From NCBI RefSeq assembly GCF_003182195.1, contig NZ_QGTM01000002.1:1-64000 (forward strand): DNA of 64,000 bases, written 5' to 3'. The position numbers were made by a program, and so were the translations under genes. How positions within the stretch are numbered: position 1 is the first letter of the stretch; the number at the start of each line of letters is the position of its first letter. Below, piece after piece: positions 25,468 through 36,493 of this stretch. Origin of the DNA: Halomonas sp. A11-A (lineage in GTDB: Bacteria > Pseudomonadota > Gammaproteobacteria > Pseudomonadales > Halomonadaceae). The notes beneath the pieces are model-generated. The model was not told where the DNA came from. It saw only the letters and a list, made by a program, of their open reading frames with translations, and did not search any database.

Positions 25468-26468
25468 GCGGAGGCCTCCTCATCGTGGTGGCCCAGGCAC
25501 AGGCCAGGCGTGAAACGATCGGCCCGGGCGCGCAGCAGCTCACTCACCGGCAGCGCCTTGCCGCCGGGCAGCTGGGCCTGGGTCACTCGCAGCACCTGGT
25601 CGCCCGCGGGGCCACAGGCGATGCGCAGCGCCTCGCCGTCGTGGTCGAGCAGGGTGCCCGGCGCGGCGGGCGCCTCGCCTTCGCTGAGCCCGGTCGCCTC
25701 GGCTATCAGCAGGCGCAGGCGGTCGCCGTCGAAGGCGCACCAGGCCACCGGCCAGGGGTTGAAGGCGCGGACCCGGGCGGCCAGGGCCGCGGCCGGCTCG
25801 CGGAAGTCGAGTTCGGCCTCGGCCTTGGAGAGCTTGGCGGCATAGGTGACGCCGGCTTCGGGCTGGGGCGTGGCCGCAAGGCCCGGGCCTGCCAGGGCGT
25901 CCAGCGCCTCGACGATGGCCTCGCCGCCCAGCGCGGCCAGGGTGTCATGCAGCTCGCCGCCGGTGGTGGTGGCGGTGATCGGGGTGCGCCGCACCCGCAG
26001 CATGGCACCGGTGTCGAGGCCCTCGTCCATCTGCATGATGGTCACGCCGCTCTCGGCGTCGCCGGCCTCGATGGCGCGCTGGATGGGGGCCGCACCGCGC
26101 CAGCGGGGCAGCAGCGAGGCGTGGACGTTGAGGCAGCCCAGCCGCGGGATCTCCAGCACCTCCCCGGGCAGGATCAGCCCGTAGGCCACCACCACCATGA
26201 GGTCGGCGTCCAGGGCGGCGAGCTCGGCCTGGGCCTCGGGGGCCCTGAGGGTCTCCGGCTGATGGACCGGCAGCCCATGCTCGAGGGCGAGACGCTTGAC
26301 CGGGCTTGGCGTCAGCTTGCGGCCGCGGCCCGCGGGGCGGTCCGGCTGGGTGTAGACGGCGATGACGCGATGGCGGCTGTCCAGCAGCGCCTGCAGACTC
26401 TCGGCGGCGAAGTCGGGCGTGCCGGCGAAGATGACGCTGAGGGAGTGAGAGTCGTGGGGTCGGGACAT
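25464..26468 (-). CDS. fmt: Methionyl-tRNA formyltransferase
   Basis: The 334-residue enzyme formylates initiator Met-tRNA with 10-formyl-tetrahydrofolate. The catalytic domain has [33 protein letters not shown] (active-site His and the family signature) and [11 protein letters not shown]. The C-terminal OB-like domain follows. It is coupled to rsmB by an ATGA overlap. def lies 109 bases upstream and is separated by a perfect palindrome. Confidence 0.96.
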   Translation of the reverse strand: MSRPHDSHSLSVIFAGTPDFAAESLQALLDSRHRVIAVYTQPDRPAGRGRKLTPSPVKRLALEHGLPVHQPETLRAPEAQAELAALDADLMVVVAYGLILPGEVLEIPRLGCLNVHASLLPRWRGAAPIQRAIEAGDAESGVTIMQMDEGLDTGAMLRVRRTPITATTTGGELHDTLAALGGEAIVEALDALAGPGLAATPQPEAGVTYAAKLSKAEAELDFREPAAALAARVRAFNPWPVAWCAFDGDRLRLLIAEATGLSEGEAPAAPGTLLDHDGEALRIACGPAGDQVLRVTQAQLPGGKALPVSELLRARADRFTPGLCLGHHDEEASA

Positions 26469-26529
26469 GGTTCGTGCCTGGCCGGGGAGTGGATGACCTC
26501 AATGATAACGGAGCCGGCTGCAAACGACG

Positions 26530-26555
26530 AAGGCCGACGCCATGGCGTCGGCCTT
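26530..26555 (-). terminator. Perfect 26-bp palindrome between def and fmt
   Basis: AAGGCCGACGCCA and its complement TGGCGTCGGCCTT form a perfect 13+13 palindrome. Read leftward it is followed by CGTCGTTTGC, a weak T-rich tail. It could partially terminate def transcripts or protect their 3' ends, tuning def against fmt. Confidence 0.6.
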
Positions 26556-26577
26556 CCGGGGGGAGCTCGCGGAGGAA

Positions 26578-27090
26578 TCAGGCGGGCTGCATCAGCTTGT
26601 GGCGCTTCTGCATCTTCTTCATCACCCGGTCGCGCTTGAGCGGCGAGAGGTAGTCGACGAACAGCACCCCCTCGAGGTGGTCGTGTTCGTGCTGGATGCA
26701 ATGGGCCAGCAGACCGTCGGCCTCGAGCTCGTAGGGCTTGCCGTCGCGGTCCAGTGCCTTGAGGTGCACCTTGAGCGCGCGGGGCACCTCGGCGTAGTAC
26801 TCGGGAATCGACAGACAGCCCTCGCTCATGAGGTCCCGTTCATCGCCGATCGGGGTGACCTCGGGATTGATCAGCACCAGCGGCTTGTCCTGGGCGTCGC
26901 TGACATCCATCACGATCACCCGGCGGTGGACGTTCACCTGGGTCGCAGCCAGCCCGATGCCGCGGGCGTCGTACATGGTCTCGAGCATGTCGTCGACCAG
27001 TTGACGGACCTCGTCGTCGACCGTCTCCACCGGCGCCGCCCTGGTGCGCAGCCGCTCGTCGGGGAATTCGAGGATCGGTAATTTGGCCAT
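26578..27090 (-). CDS. def: Peptide deformylase
   Basis: This 170-residue metalloenzyme removes the N-formyl group from new proteins. The three active-site motifs are complete: GIGLAATQV (GxGLAAxQ), [13 protein letters not shown] (EGCLS) and QHEHDHLEG (HExDH). It is the first gene of the def-fmt-rsmB group, divergent from the LysM gene. The only oddity is IPEYYA in place of the common VPG after EGCLS; it leaves the metal ligands intact. Confidence 0.96.
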   Translation of the reverse strand: MAKLPILEFPDERLRTRAAPVETVDDEVRQLVDDMLETMYDARGIGLAATQVNVHRRVIVMDVSDAQDKPLVLINPEVTPIGDERDLMSEGCLSIPEYYAEVPRALKVHLKALDRDGKPYELEADGLLAHCIQHEHDHLEGVLFVDYLSPLKRDRVMKKMQKRHKLMQPA

Positions 27091-27263
27091 GGCGTTGGTT
27101 TCACCGTTATGCTGTCATTTACAGAATGACACTATTCTAGAGGGGTGCGTTCGGTGGAGAAACCGCCGAATGCGCATCACGTCGATAACCTAAGACTATA
27201 GCATGCCGGCCGGGTTCGATGAGAGCGCGTCAGGGCCAGGCAAACGACGCGGGGAGAGCAGGG
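27091..27263. promoter_or_regulatory. Divergent spacer between def and lysM genes
   Basis: This 173-base AT-richer spacer is expected to contain promoters in both directions. TGTCATTTACAGAATGACA (27112-27130) is an imperfect palindrome (TGTCATT/AATGACA) that could be an operator or part of a promoter. I see no coding sequence. Confidence 0.4.
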
Positions 27264-28373
27264 ATGAAACAGACGAAAGAGGGCAAGGTGCGGCGCCGCT
27301 GGCCAGGCAGGGCGGCGCTGGTGCTCGGCGTGGCGCTGGCGCTGGGGGGGCTGGCCGGCAAGGCTCTGGCCCAGGGGCTCTCCTGGGACGATGGCCTGCG
27401 CGGCGATGCCCCGGACCGCTACACGGTGGTGCGTGGCGATACCCTGTGGGACATCTCCGGGCGCTTTCTCCAGCACCCCTGGCAGTGGCCCGAGGTGTGG
27501 CAGGTCAACCCGCAGATCCGCAACCCCCACCTGATCTACCCGGGCGACGTCATCTACCTCTATGACTGCAACGGGCGTCCCTGCCTGGGGCTGGAGCGCG
27601 GCCAGGGCCAGGTGCGGCTCTCTCCGGAGATGCGCACCATCCCCCACCGCGAGGCGATCGAGCCGATTCCGCTGGAGGCGATCCGCCACTTCCTGCGCGA
27701 CCACCGCATCGTCGACGACCCCGACGCCCTCGACGAGCTGGCCTACGTGATCGGCGGCGACGATCGGCGCCTGATGAGCGGCGTAGGAGATCGCCTCTAT
27801 GCCCGCGGGGAGGTGGAGGGCAGCGGTCGGGTCGGCTTCTACCGTGTCGGCGAGCGCTTCATGGACCCCGCCAGTGGCGAGCTGCTCGGCCTGGAGCTGG
27901 AGAGCGTCGGCCAGGCTCGCCGCGAGCGCCAGGAGGAGGAGATCGTGGTGCTGGAGGTGACATCCTCGCGCCAGGAGGTGCGCAACAACGATATCGTGAT
28001 GCCCCTGGAGGTCCGCGACCTGGTCACCGAGTTCACCCCCCGCGCCCCGGAGCGCGAGGTGGAGGGCACCATCCTCGCGGTGCCGGGGGGCGTGCAGTTC
28101 ATCGGCCGCCTGCAGGTGGTGGCGCTGGACCGCGGGCGTCGCGACGGCCTCGAGCCCGGCCACGTGCTGATGGTCGAGCAGCGCGGCGAGCTGGTCAGCG
28201 ACCCGCGCACCGGCGAGTCGCTGCGCCTGCCCGGTGAGGACGCCGGCCTGGTGATGGTGTTCCAGCCCTACGAAAAGATGAGCTATGGCCTGGTGATGAA
28301 GGCCAGCCGCTCGCTCTCGGTGGGGGATCGCGTGCACAGCCCCGAGCGCGCCCTGGGCGCCACCCTGCGCTGA
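27264..28373 (+). CDS. LysM-domain exported protein
   Basis: The 369-residue protein starts at the ATG at 27264, preceded by GGGGAGAG. A signal peptide (RAALVLGVALALGGLAGKALA) is followed by a LysM peptidoglycan-binding module, YTVVRGDTLWDISGRFLQHP to NPHLIYPGDVIYLY. The rest has a repeated all-beta look and no enzymatic motif. Orthologues are typically found directly before dprA in gammaproteobacteria, as here (10-base gap). A wall-associated or periplasmic role is likely; the biochemical function is unknown. Confidence 0.88.
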   Translation: MKQTKEGKVRRRWPGRAALVLGVALALGGLAGKALAQGLSWDDGLRGDAPDRYTVVRGDTLWDISGRFLQHPWQWPEVWQVNPQIRNPHLIYPGDVIYLYDCNGRPCLGLERGQGQVRLSPEMRTIPHREAIEPIPLEAIRHFLRDHRIVDDPDALDELAYVIGGDDRRLMSGVGDRLYARGEVEGSGRVGFYRVGERFMDPASGELLGLELESVGQARRERQEEEIVVLEVTSSRQEVRNNDIVMPLEVRDLVTEFTPRAPEREVEGTILAVPGGVQFIGRLQVVALDRGRRDGLEPGHVLMVEQRGELVSDPRTGESLRLPGEDAGLVMVFQPYEKMSYGLVMKASRSLSVGDRVHSPERALGATLR

Positions 28374-28382
28374 GGCAGCCGC

Positions 28383-29495
28383 ATGCCTGCCCAGCGGCCC
28401 GGCGCTCGCGAGTGGCTGGCCCTCTCCAGGCTGCCGGGCCTGGGCGGTGCGCGGCTGGCCGAACTGGCGGCCACGGCCACCGCATGGCCCGATGGCTGGC
28501 TGGCGCTGCTGCCCCGGGAGGCCGCCACGGCGCTGCGCCTGTGGCTCGACCATCCCGGGCGCAGCCCGCTGACGGTTGAGATCGACCGGGCCGAGGCGTG
28601 GCTCGCCGCGGCCCCCGATCGTCACCTGCTCCACCCCGGTCATCCTCGCTGGCCGACCCTGCTCGCCGAGATCCCCGATCCGCCACCCCTGCTGTGGGCC
28701 TGGGGCGACCTGGCCGCGCTCGAACCGCCGCGCCTGGCCATGGTGGGAGCCCGGCGGGCCACCCGCGAGGGGCTGACCAATGCCGCCGCCTTCGCCCGGG
28801 AGCTCGCCGGGCGCGGCTGGTGCGTGGTCAGCGGCATGGCGCTGGGCATCGACGCCGCCGCCCAGCAGGCGGCGCTGGACGCCGGCGGTGCCAGCGCCGC
28901 GGTGCTCGGCTGCGGCGTCGATGTGGTCTACCCGCCGCGCCACCACCGGTTGCACGCGCGACTGCGCGAGCCGGGTGGCCTGCTGCTCTCCGAGCATCCG
29001 CCCGGCACTCCGGCGCGGCCGGCCTTCTTTCCCCGGCGCAACCGCATCGTTACCGGGCTCTCCTTCGGCGTGCTGGTGGTAGAGGCGGCCGAGCGCAGCG
29101 GCTCCCTGGTCAGCGCCCGCCTGGCCGCCGAGCAGGGCCGCGAGGTCTTCGCGCTGCCGGGCTCCATCCACAACCCCCAGGCCCGGGGCTGCCTGCGGCT
29201 GATCCGTGACGGGGCCGTGCTGGTACGCGAGGTCGACGATATCGTCGCCGAGCTGACCCAGTGGCTGCCCGCCGCGAGCCCCCGGGTGCCAGCAGACCCG
29301 CTCCCGGCGGAGGAGGGCGCCGCGTCCGGCGAGCCGCTGCTGCGCTGGCTGAGCGGCCAGCCGACGCCGGTGGATACCCTGGTGGGCCTCTCGGGACTGG
29401 GCATCGCCGAGTGCCAGCGGCGCCTACTGGAACTCGAACTGGAGGGGCGGGTGGCTCACGCCGCCGGCGGCTGGGTGCGCCTCTCGGGGGCGTGA
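28383..29495 (+). CDS. dprA: DNA-processing protein DprA
   Basis: The 370-residue DprA/Smf protein binds incoming single-stranded DNA and loads RecA during natural transformation. An N-terminal SAM-like/HhH region (LSRLPGLGGARLAEL) is followed by the Rossmann-like core with MVGARRATREG, VSGMALGIDAAAQQAAL, AVLGCGVDVVYPPRH and FPRRNRIVTGLS, then EAAERSGSLVSARLA. The C-terminal winged-helix DML1-like domain (about 310-370) is present. It is between the lysM gene and tsaC, the common arrangement. Confidence 0.95.
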   Translation: MPAQRPGAREWLALSRLPGLGGARLAELAATATAWPDGWLALLPREAATALRLWLDHPGRSPLTVEIDRAEAWLAAAPDRHLLHPGHPRWPTLLAEIPDPPPLLWAWGDLAALEPPRLAMVGARRATREGLTNAAAFARELAGRGWCVVSGMALGIDAAAQQAALDAGGASAAVLGCGVDVVYPPRHHRLHARLREPGGLLLSEHPPGTPARPAFFPRRNRIVTGLSFGVLVVEAAERSGSLVSARLAAEQGREVFALPGSIHNPQARGCLRLIRDGAVLVREVDDIVAELTQWLPAASPRVPADPLPAEEGAASGEPLLRWLSGQPTPVDTLVGLSGLGIAECQRRLLELELEGRVAHAAGGWVRLSGA

Positions 29496-29547
29496 TAGAA
29501 TCCCCGGCCATTCATCAGCCCAGCCTGCCCACCGCCGAGGAGTTCCC

Positions 29548-31073
<1,526 letters not shown>

Positions 31074-31086
31074 TCAAGGAGTGACC

Positions 31087-31899
31087 ATGACCGACCGCTA
31101 CTGCGTCTTCGGCCACCCGGTGGCCCATTCGAAGTCGCCGGCCATCCACGCTGCCTTCGCCGCCCAGACCGGCCAGGCCATGGAGTACACCGCCATCGAG
31201 GCGCCCCTGGACGACTTCGCCGGTGCCTGGCGGCGCTTCACCGCCGAGGGCGGGCGCGGCGCCAACGTCACCGTGCCCTTTAAGGAGGAGGCTTTTCGCC
31301 TCTGCGACACCCTGAGCCAGCGCGCCCGGCGCGCCGGGGCGGTGAACACCCTGGTGCTGGGAAAGAACGGCCTGACCTATGGCGATACCACCGACGGGGT
31401 GGGGCTGGTGCGCGACCTCGTGCGCCACGGCGTGACCCTGGCCGGCGCCCGCATCCTGGTGCTGGGCGCCGGCGGCGCGGTGCGCGGGGTGCTGGAGCCG
31501 CTGCTGGCCGAGAGGCCGGCGAGCCTGGTCGTGGCCAACCGCACGGCGGCCAAGGCCCGCGCCCTGGCCGCCGACTTCCGCGAGCTGGGCACGATCACGG
31601 GCGGCGGCTTCGATGCCGTGGCCGGTCCCTTCGATGTGGTGATCAACGGCACCAGCGCGAGCCTAGCCGGGGACCTGCCGCCGCTGCCTGACGACCTCTT
31701 TTCAGAGGGTGCTACCGCCTACGACATGATGTACGGCGCCGAGCCCACGGTGTTCCTGCGCTGGGCCGAGGCCCGCGGCGCCCGGCCCGTCGACGGCCTC
31801 GGCATGCTGGTGGAGCAGGCTGCGGAGTCCTTCTTCCAGTGGCGCGGCAGGCGCCCCGACACTGCCCCGGTGCTGGAGACACTCAGGGCGTCGCTATAG
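31087..31899 (+). CDS. aroE: Shikimate dehydrogenase (NADP+)
   Basis: The 270-residue enzyme reduces 3-dehydroshikimate to shikimate in aromatic amino-acid synthesis. The N-terminal substrate domain shows [13 protein letters not shown] and NVTVPFKEE (catalytic Lys). The NADP domain has [10 protein letters not shown] and VANRTAAKA, and the C-terminus has [20 protein letters not shown] lies 6 bases before the ATG. It is last in the dprA-tsaC-hemF-aroE run. Confidence 0.96.
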   Translation: MTDRYCVFGHPVAHSKSPAIHAAFAAQTGQAMEYTAIEAPLDDFAGAWRRFTAEGGRGANVTVPFKEEAFRLCDTLSQRARRAGAVNTLVLGKNGLTYGDTTDGVGLVRDLVRHGVTLAGARILVLGAGGAVRGVLEPLLAERPASLVVANRTAAKARALAADFRELGTITGGGFDAVAGPFDVVINGTSASLAGDLPPLPDDLFSEGATAYDMMYGAEPTVFLRWAEARGARPVDGLGMLVEQAAESFFQWRGRRPDTAPVLETLRASL

Positions 31900-31913
31900 T
31901 CTCGACCTCGCCC

Positions 31914-32171
31914 TCAGCGTCTCTTTACGTATAGCCCCACCATGCACAGCCCCATGCCGATCACCGACAGCAGCATGCCGCCGTTGACCAGCCACGGGTA
32001 GCGCTGCAGCCAGGAGACGAAGGGTTGGGGCGTGTCGCGGCACACCCCCTCCAGGTAGTCCCAGTAACCGCCGGCGTAGGTGCACTCGCGCACGTCCGAC
32101 AGTTCCCAGAAGTAGACCCCCATCAGCAGCAGGATGGGGGCAATCAACAGCAGCAGTCCAAGTCTCAGCAT
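31914..32171 (-). CDS. Small two-helix membrane protein
   Basis: This is an 85-residue protein with two membrane helices (LGLLLLIAPILLLMGVYFW at 4-22 and WLVNGGMLLSVIGMGLCMVGL near 59-80). The loop between them contains two Cys (RECTYAGG and EGVCRDTP) and many aromatics, and would face the periplasm if the N-terminus is inside. A disulfide there is possible. I do not recognise a family. It is 52 bases downstream of the M48 protease gene on the same strand, so the two may be co-transcribed. Confidence 0.65.
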   Translation of the reverse strand: MLRLGLLLLIAPILLLMGVYFWELSDVRECTYAGGYWDYLEGVCRDTPQPFVSWLQRYPWLVNGGMLLSVIGMGLCMVGLYVKRR

Positions 32172-32223
32172 TCGCTTTCCAACAAGCCGTAGGGTTTCGA
32201 GCGCAGCAACGAATCAGTGTTGC

Positions 32224-33030
32224 CTAGGGGCGCGGGCAGTTCGGCGTGCGTCCCGCCTGTCGCGCCTGCTCGAAGCGTGCCACCGCCTCGGGCATGTTGG
32301 CCTGCAAGCCGGCCATGCGCTGGCCCTGGCTGGGGTGGGTGGACATCCAGGCGGGCGGGCGGGCGCCGCCGCCGGCGGCCTCCATGTTCTCCCACAGGGT
32401 GACGCTCTCGCGGGGGTCGAAGCCGGCATCCGCCATCAGGCGCAGGCCGATCACGTCGGCCTCGCTCTCGTGGCGCCGGGAGAAGGGCAGCAGCACACCG
32501 TACTGGGCGCCGAGGCCCAGGGCACCCATCATCTGCTGGCCCCCCGGGCCCTGCATGCCGGAGGCCGAGGAGAGCACGGAGAGGCCGAGCTGGGTGGCGG
32601 TCTGGGTGGAGACCCGCTCGTTGGCGTGACGGGCCAGCACGTGGCCGATCTCGTGGCCGACGACCGCCGCGACCTGCTCCTGGGTCCGGGCGACGTTCAG
32701 CAGGCCCGTATTGATCCCCATGTAGCCGCCCGGCAGGGCGAAGGCGTTGGCCTGCTCCGACTCGAAGACGCGAATCTGCCAGTTCTGTGAGCGCTGCTGC
32801 TCCGCCGGCAGCGCAGTGACGATGGCGTCGGCGATGCACTGGGCATAGCGCTGCTCGGCGGCGCCGGCCTGGGGCAGGTCCTGCTGGTACTGCTCGAAGG
32901 CCTGGGCGCCCATCTGGTTGAGCTGGGCATCGGAGACCAGGGTGAGCTGCTGGCGACCGGTGGGAGAGGTGGCACAGGCGGTCAGACTGAGGCTGAGCAC
33001 GCCAACGGTGAGGAAGTGGAACCAGCGCAT
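32224..33030 (-). CDS. M48-family periplasmic metalloprotease lipoprotein (LoiP/YcaL-like)
   Basis: This 268-residue lipoprotein has a signal peptide ending in a lipobox (LSLTACATS, lipidated Cys near 19). The catalytic zinc site is HEIGH with a downstream ESEAD glutamate (RRHESEADVIGL). These are M48 (HtpX/BepA/LoiP) hallmarks. Such proteases trim misfolded outer-membrane proteins and the family member BepA also assists LptD assembly, but the C-terminal TPR domain of BepA is absent, so LoiP/YcaL is the closer match. AGGAG lies seven bases before the ATG. Confidence 0.9.
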   Translation of the reverse strand: MRWFHFLTVGVLSLSLTACATSPTGRQQLTLVSDAQLNQMGAQAFEQYQQDLPQAGAAEQRYAQCIADAIVTALPAEQQRSQNWQIRVFESEQANAFALPGGYMGINTGLLNVARTQEQVAAVVGHEIGHVLARHANERVSTQTATQLGLSVLSSASGMQGPGGQQMMGALGLGAQYGVLLPFSRRHESEADVIGLRLMADAGFDPRESVTLWENMEAAGGGARPPAWMSTHPSQGQRMAGLQANMPEAVARFEQARQAGRTPNCPRP

Positions 33031-33156
33031 GGGGGTCTCCTGTGACCAGTCATGTTCGTCTCAGTGCGGTATGACGCTGGACGGCGCCACAAGGTTCGCC
33101 ACAAGATACCCGGAATGCCTGCAAGGTCAACCGAATGACACGGAGAAGGAGCCACC

Positions 33157-34023
33157 ATGGATGCCGAGCTGACGCGTCGCCTGCTGAATCTGCTGGATCA
33201 TGTGGAGCACTGGCTGCCGCCACCGCCCCAGGAGGTGGACTGGAGCCGCGATGTGGCCGCGCTGTGGCAGCGCCACGTGCTGGGAGGCCGGCTGCTGCCG
33301 GTGCCGCCCCGGGATGCCCTCTCCCTGGATGACCTGCTGGGCATCGAGCGCCAGAAGCTGGCGCTCGTGGACAACACCCGCGCCTTCCTGCGAGGGCTGC
33401 CGGCCAACCATGCCCTGCTGTGGGGCTCCCGGGGCAGCGGCAAGTCATCGCTGATCCGCGCGCTGCTCAACTCCCTGGCCGCGGACGGGCTGCGGCTGGT
33501 GCAGGTGGATCGCCACGATCTCGCCGGGCTGCCGATGCTGGTGGAGCAGCTGCGCCACCAGCCCCACCGCTTCGTGGTCTACTGCGACGACCTCTCCTTC
33601 GAGGGGCACGACGACGCCTACAAGGCGCTGAAGAGCGTGCTGGATGGCGCCTTGACCGGCCCACCGCCCAACGTGCTGCTCTATGCCACCTCCAACCGCC
33701 GCCACCTGCTGCCGGAGTCGATGAGCGACAACGAGGGCTCGCGGCTGGTGGGCGACGAGCTCCACCATGGCGACGCCGTGGAGGAGAAGATCTCGCTCTC
33801 CGATCGCTTCGGTCTGTGGCTGGGCTTCCACCCCTTCAACCAGGACGTCTACCTGGAGGCCTGCTGCCACTGGGTCACCCAGCTGGGCAGCCACGAGGAC
33901 TGGAACGCCGAGGCCCGCGCCGAGGCGATCCGCTTCGCCACCCTGCGCGGCGGGCGCAGCGGCCGCGGCGCCTGGCAGTTCGCCACCCAGTGGGTGGGCC
34001 GCCGGCGCCTGCACGGGAAGTAG
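33157..34023 (+). CDS. DUF815-family AAA ATPase
   Basis: This 288-residue P-loop protein carries Walker A WGSRGSGKSS (about residue 90), Walker B FVVYCDDLSFE and sensor-like YATSNRRHLLPESM. LSDRFGLWLGFHPFNQDVYL is typical of the DUF815 AAA group. No partner domain or membrane segment is seen. Members are widespread in Proteobacteria without a settled function. AAGGAG precedes the ATG by six bases. It is a single gene flanked by opposite-strand genes. Confidence 0.88.
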   Translation: MDAELTRRLLNLLDHVEHWLPPPPQEVDWSRDVAALWQRHVLGGRLLPVPPRDALSLDDLLGIERQKLALVDNTRAFLRGLPANHALLWGSRGSGKSSLIRALLNSLAADGLRLVQVDRHDLAGLPMLVEQLRHQPHRFVVYCDDLSFEGHDDAYKALKSVLDGALTGPPPNVLLYATSNRRHLLPESMSDNEGSRLVGDELHHGDAVEEKISLSDRFGLWLGFHPFNQDVYLEACCHWVTQLGSHEDWNAEARAEAIRFATLRGGRSGRGAWQFATQWVGRRRLHGK

Positions 34024-34075
34024 GGTATGGCTCTTGGCAGACTAGCGTGAATCTCGGTTGAGGCTGAGGACACAC

Positions 34076-34199
34076 TGTAGGAGCTGGGCTCCGCCCGGCG
34101 AAGGGAGACCGAAGGGCTCCTGGGCGGCATACGCTAACGCAAGCAACGCTGCCGAGGGCGCCTGCGGCGCCATTCGCTCGGCGGAGCCGATCTCCCACC
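34076..34199. repeat. REP-like inverted pair
   Basis: TGTAGGAGCTGGGCTCCGCC (34076-34095, continuing CGGCGAAGGGAG) and, inverted, CATTCGCTCGGCGGAGCCGATCTCCCACC (34171-34199) both have the shape of bacterial REP units: a conserved GTAGGAG- or GTGGGAG-type head followed by a GC-rich hairpin. The facing orientation makes a REP doublet. It fills the spacer between the convergent DUF815 and lipoprotein genes. No REP-associated transposase is in the window. Confidence 0.55.
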
Positions 34200-34239
34200 A
34201 GTAACCTCAAGCCTCCCCAAACTGCGAAGCACCCAGTCA

Positions 34240-34869
34240 TTACCCCCGCGGAATCAGCGAGCCATCCTCGCCCACGCCCAGGCGGATGGTGGGGGTGAGC
34301 AGGCCGGCGGGCAGGGTCATGCCCAGGCCGCGCAGGTCGCCCGGGGTGATGGCAAGCTCGCTGCCGGCGGGCAGCTCGCCCTGGCGGGCCAGCTGGCTGG
34401 CCAGCTCCACCATGGGGCCCAGCCCCTCGCGGCCGCCGGCCAGCAGGTCGAAGGCCACCGGCAGGCGCAGGTTGGCGTCGTCACCCGAGGTCAGGGTCAC
34501 GACCTGCTCGTAGTTGCCGCTGACCGGGTCCACGCCCGGCATGTCCAGGCGCCAGCGGAAGCCCGACATCTCCACCGGCGGCATGCCCACCGGCAGCCCA
34601 AGGCCCATGGCCAGGGTCGCCTGCACCGGCAGGCTGCCGGCGCCCAGGCTCGAGAGCGCCAGGGACATGATATCGCTGGTATCGAGGCGGGCATCCACGG
34701 CGTAGGGGCCGACGCGCACCTCCTCCACCCCCAGCGAGGTCACCGCCAGGCGGAAGGCGAAGAGCCCGGTCTGGGGCAGCGCCAGGCAGCCGGCGAGCAG
34801 GGCGGAGAGGCACAGCGGGGCAAGCAGCCGCCAGCGCCGGAAACGGGCGAAAACGAGACGGGGCATCAT
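34240..34869 (-). CDS. Hypothetical lipoprotein
   Basis: This 209-residue protein has a basic N-terminus (RFRRWRLLAPLCLSALLAGC) ending in a lipobox with Cys near residue 28. The mature part is beta-rich with GLPVGMPPVEMSGFRWRLDMPGV and repeated short Val/Leu strands, and no catalytic motif. It somewhat resembles LEA/WHy-type or DUF1439-type outer-membrane lipoproteins, but I cannot assign it. AGGAGG eight bases upstream supports the first ATG. It stands alone between a REP pair and the der terminator. Confidence 0.7.
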   Translation of the reverse strand: MMPRLVFARFRRWRLLAPLCLSALLAGCLALPQTGLFAFRLAVTSLGVEEVRVGPYAVDARLDTSDIMSLALSSLGAGSLPVQATLAMGLGLPVGMPPVEMSGFRWRLDMPGVDPVSGNYEQVVTLTSGDDANLRLPVAFDLLAGGREGLGPMVELASQLARQGELPAGSELAITPGDLRGLGMTLPAGLLTPTIRLGVGEDGSLIPRG

Positions 34870-35010
34870 CGAGGGTGCCTCCTGTCGGAAAGCGTCGGTA
34901 GGGGTGGCGGGGTCGGGGAAGCACTATGCTGCGCTGCAAAATCGGCGCATTAGAGAGCCGGCAGCCCTCCCTGTCAAGAAGATTGCGGGAAGTGACCGAA
35001 AAGCGACAGC

Positions 35011-35051
35011 GCCCGGCTCGCCCCTTCTGTCGTGTCAGGGGCGGGTCGGGC
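35011..35051 (-). terminator. Terminator of the bamB-der transcription unit
   Basis: GCCCGGCTCGCCCC pairs over 14 positions (two G-U) with GGGGCGGGTCGGGC around a 13-base loop. Read leftward it is followed by GCTGTCGCTTTTCGG. It is placed 36 bases after the der stop codon. Confidence 0.65.
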
Positions 35052-35086
35052 TCTGTTGGAGTGGACGCCGTTGACGTGGACTGGGC

Positions 35087-36493
35087 TCAGCGGCGGCGGC
35101 TGTTGCGCGCCTCCTTGGTGCGGCCCAGTTCGCGCTTCTTGGCCTTCTCGCGGTCGCTGGCATCGGCCATGGGGTCGAAGGGGTTCTTGCCGGAGCGGAA
35201 CTCGAAGCGCATCGGCGTGCCGCGCACCTTGAGCACCTTGCGGAAGGTGTTGGTCAGGTAGCGGCGGTAGGCCTCGGGCAGCGAGTCGGTCTGGTTGCCG
35301 TGGACCACGATGATCGGCGGATTGGCGCCGCCCTGGTGGGCCATGCGCAGCTTGATCCGCCGGCCATGCACCATGGGCGGCTGGTGGGATTCCACCGCGT
35401 CCTGGAGGATGGTGGTCAGGCGGTTGGTGGACCAGTGGGCGTTGGCCGAGGCGAAGGCGCGCTCGATGGAGGGGTAGAGGTCGCCCACGCCGGTGCCGTG
35501 CAGCGCCGAGATGTAGTGCAGGTCGGCGTAGTCGGCGAAGCCCAGGCGGCGCTTGATCTCGGCGCGCATCTTCTCCTTGGCCTCGTGCTCCAGGCCGTCC
35601 CACTTGTTGACCACCAGCACCAGGGCGCGACCGCTGGTCAGCACGTAGTCGAGCAGGTGCAGGTCCTGCTCCACCAGGCCGCTGCGGCCATCCAGCACCA
35701 TGATGGCGACATGGCACTCCTTGATCGCATCCAGGGTCTTGATGATCGAGAACTTCTCGGCGATCTCGTGGACGTTCTTGCGCCGCCGGACGCCGGCGGT
35801 ATCGATCAGCACGTAGGGCTTGCCGCGGCGTTCGAAGGGGATCTCGATGGCGTCGCGGGTGGTGCCCGCCTCGTCATAGACCACCACCCGCTCCTCGCCG
35901 AGCAGGCGGTTGACCAGGGTCGACTTGCCCACGTTGGGGCGGCCGATCACGCCGATCCGGATGCCCTTGGTGCCGGTATCCACCGGGATGCTCTCGTCCC
36001 GCTCGGGGAAGGGGGAGAGCACCTCGTCGATCAGGGCGGTGACGTTGCGGCCGTGGGCGGCGGCGATGGGGCGCGGCTCGCCGAGCCCCAGCTCCCAGAA
36101 CTCGGCCACGGCGCTCGGCTCGTCGAGGCCGTCCGTCTTGTTGACGACCAGCCAGGTCTTCTTCTGGTTGACCCGCAGGTGGTTGGCGATGGCCTGGTCG
36201 GCCACGTTGAGGCCGGCCCGGGCGTCCACCAGGAAGAGCACGATGTCCGCCTCGTCGATGGCGACGAGGGACTGCTCGGCCATGGCGGCGTCGATGCCTT
36301 CCTCGTCGCCGCTGATGCCGCCGGTATCGATCACCGTATAGGTCTTGCCGCCGAGCACGCCGTTACCGTACTTGCGGTCCCGGGTCAGCCCCGGGAAGTC
36401 GGCCACCAGGGCGTCCCGGGAACGGGTCAGGCGGTTGAACAGGGTCGACTTGCCCACGTTGGGGCGGCCGACCAGGGCGATCACGGGTGTCAT
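35087..36493 (-). CDS. der: Ribosome-assembly GTPase Der (EngA)
   Basis: The 468-residue GTPase acts in 50S subunit maturation. It has two tandem G domains, each opening with [10 protein letters not shown] (residues near 7 and 185), with switch motifs DFPGLTRDR and DEAGTTRDA, and NKTD and NKWD for guanine specificity. A KH-like C-terminal domain and a basic tail (RNSRRR) follow. The start overlaps the bamB stop by four bases. The order yfgM-bamB-der is the standard one. Confidence 0.97.
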   Translation of the reverse strand: MTPVIALVGRPNVGKSTLFNRLTRSRDALVADFPGLTRDRKYGNGVLGGKTYTVIDTGGISGDEEGIDAAMAEQSLVAIDEADIVLFLVDARAGLNVADQAIANHLRVNQKKTWLVVNKTDGLDEPSAVAEFWELGLGEPRPIAAAHGRNVTALIDEVLSPFPERDESIPVDTGTKGIRIGVIGRPNVGKSTLVNRLLGEERVVVYDEAGTTRDAIEIPFERRGKPYVLIDTAGVRRRKNVHEIAEKFSIIKTLDAIKECHVAIMVLDGRSGLVEQDLHLLDYVLTSGRALVLVVNKWDGLEHEAKEKMRAEIKRRLGFADYADLHYISALHGTGVGDLYPSIERAFASANAHWSTNRLTTILQDAVESHQPPMVHGRRIKLRMAHQGGANPPIIVVHGNQTDSLPEAYRRYLTNTFRKVLKVRGTPMRFEFRSGKNPFDPMADASDREKAKKRELGRTKEARNSRRR

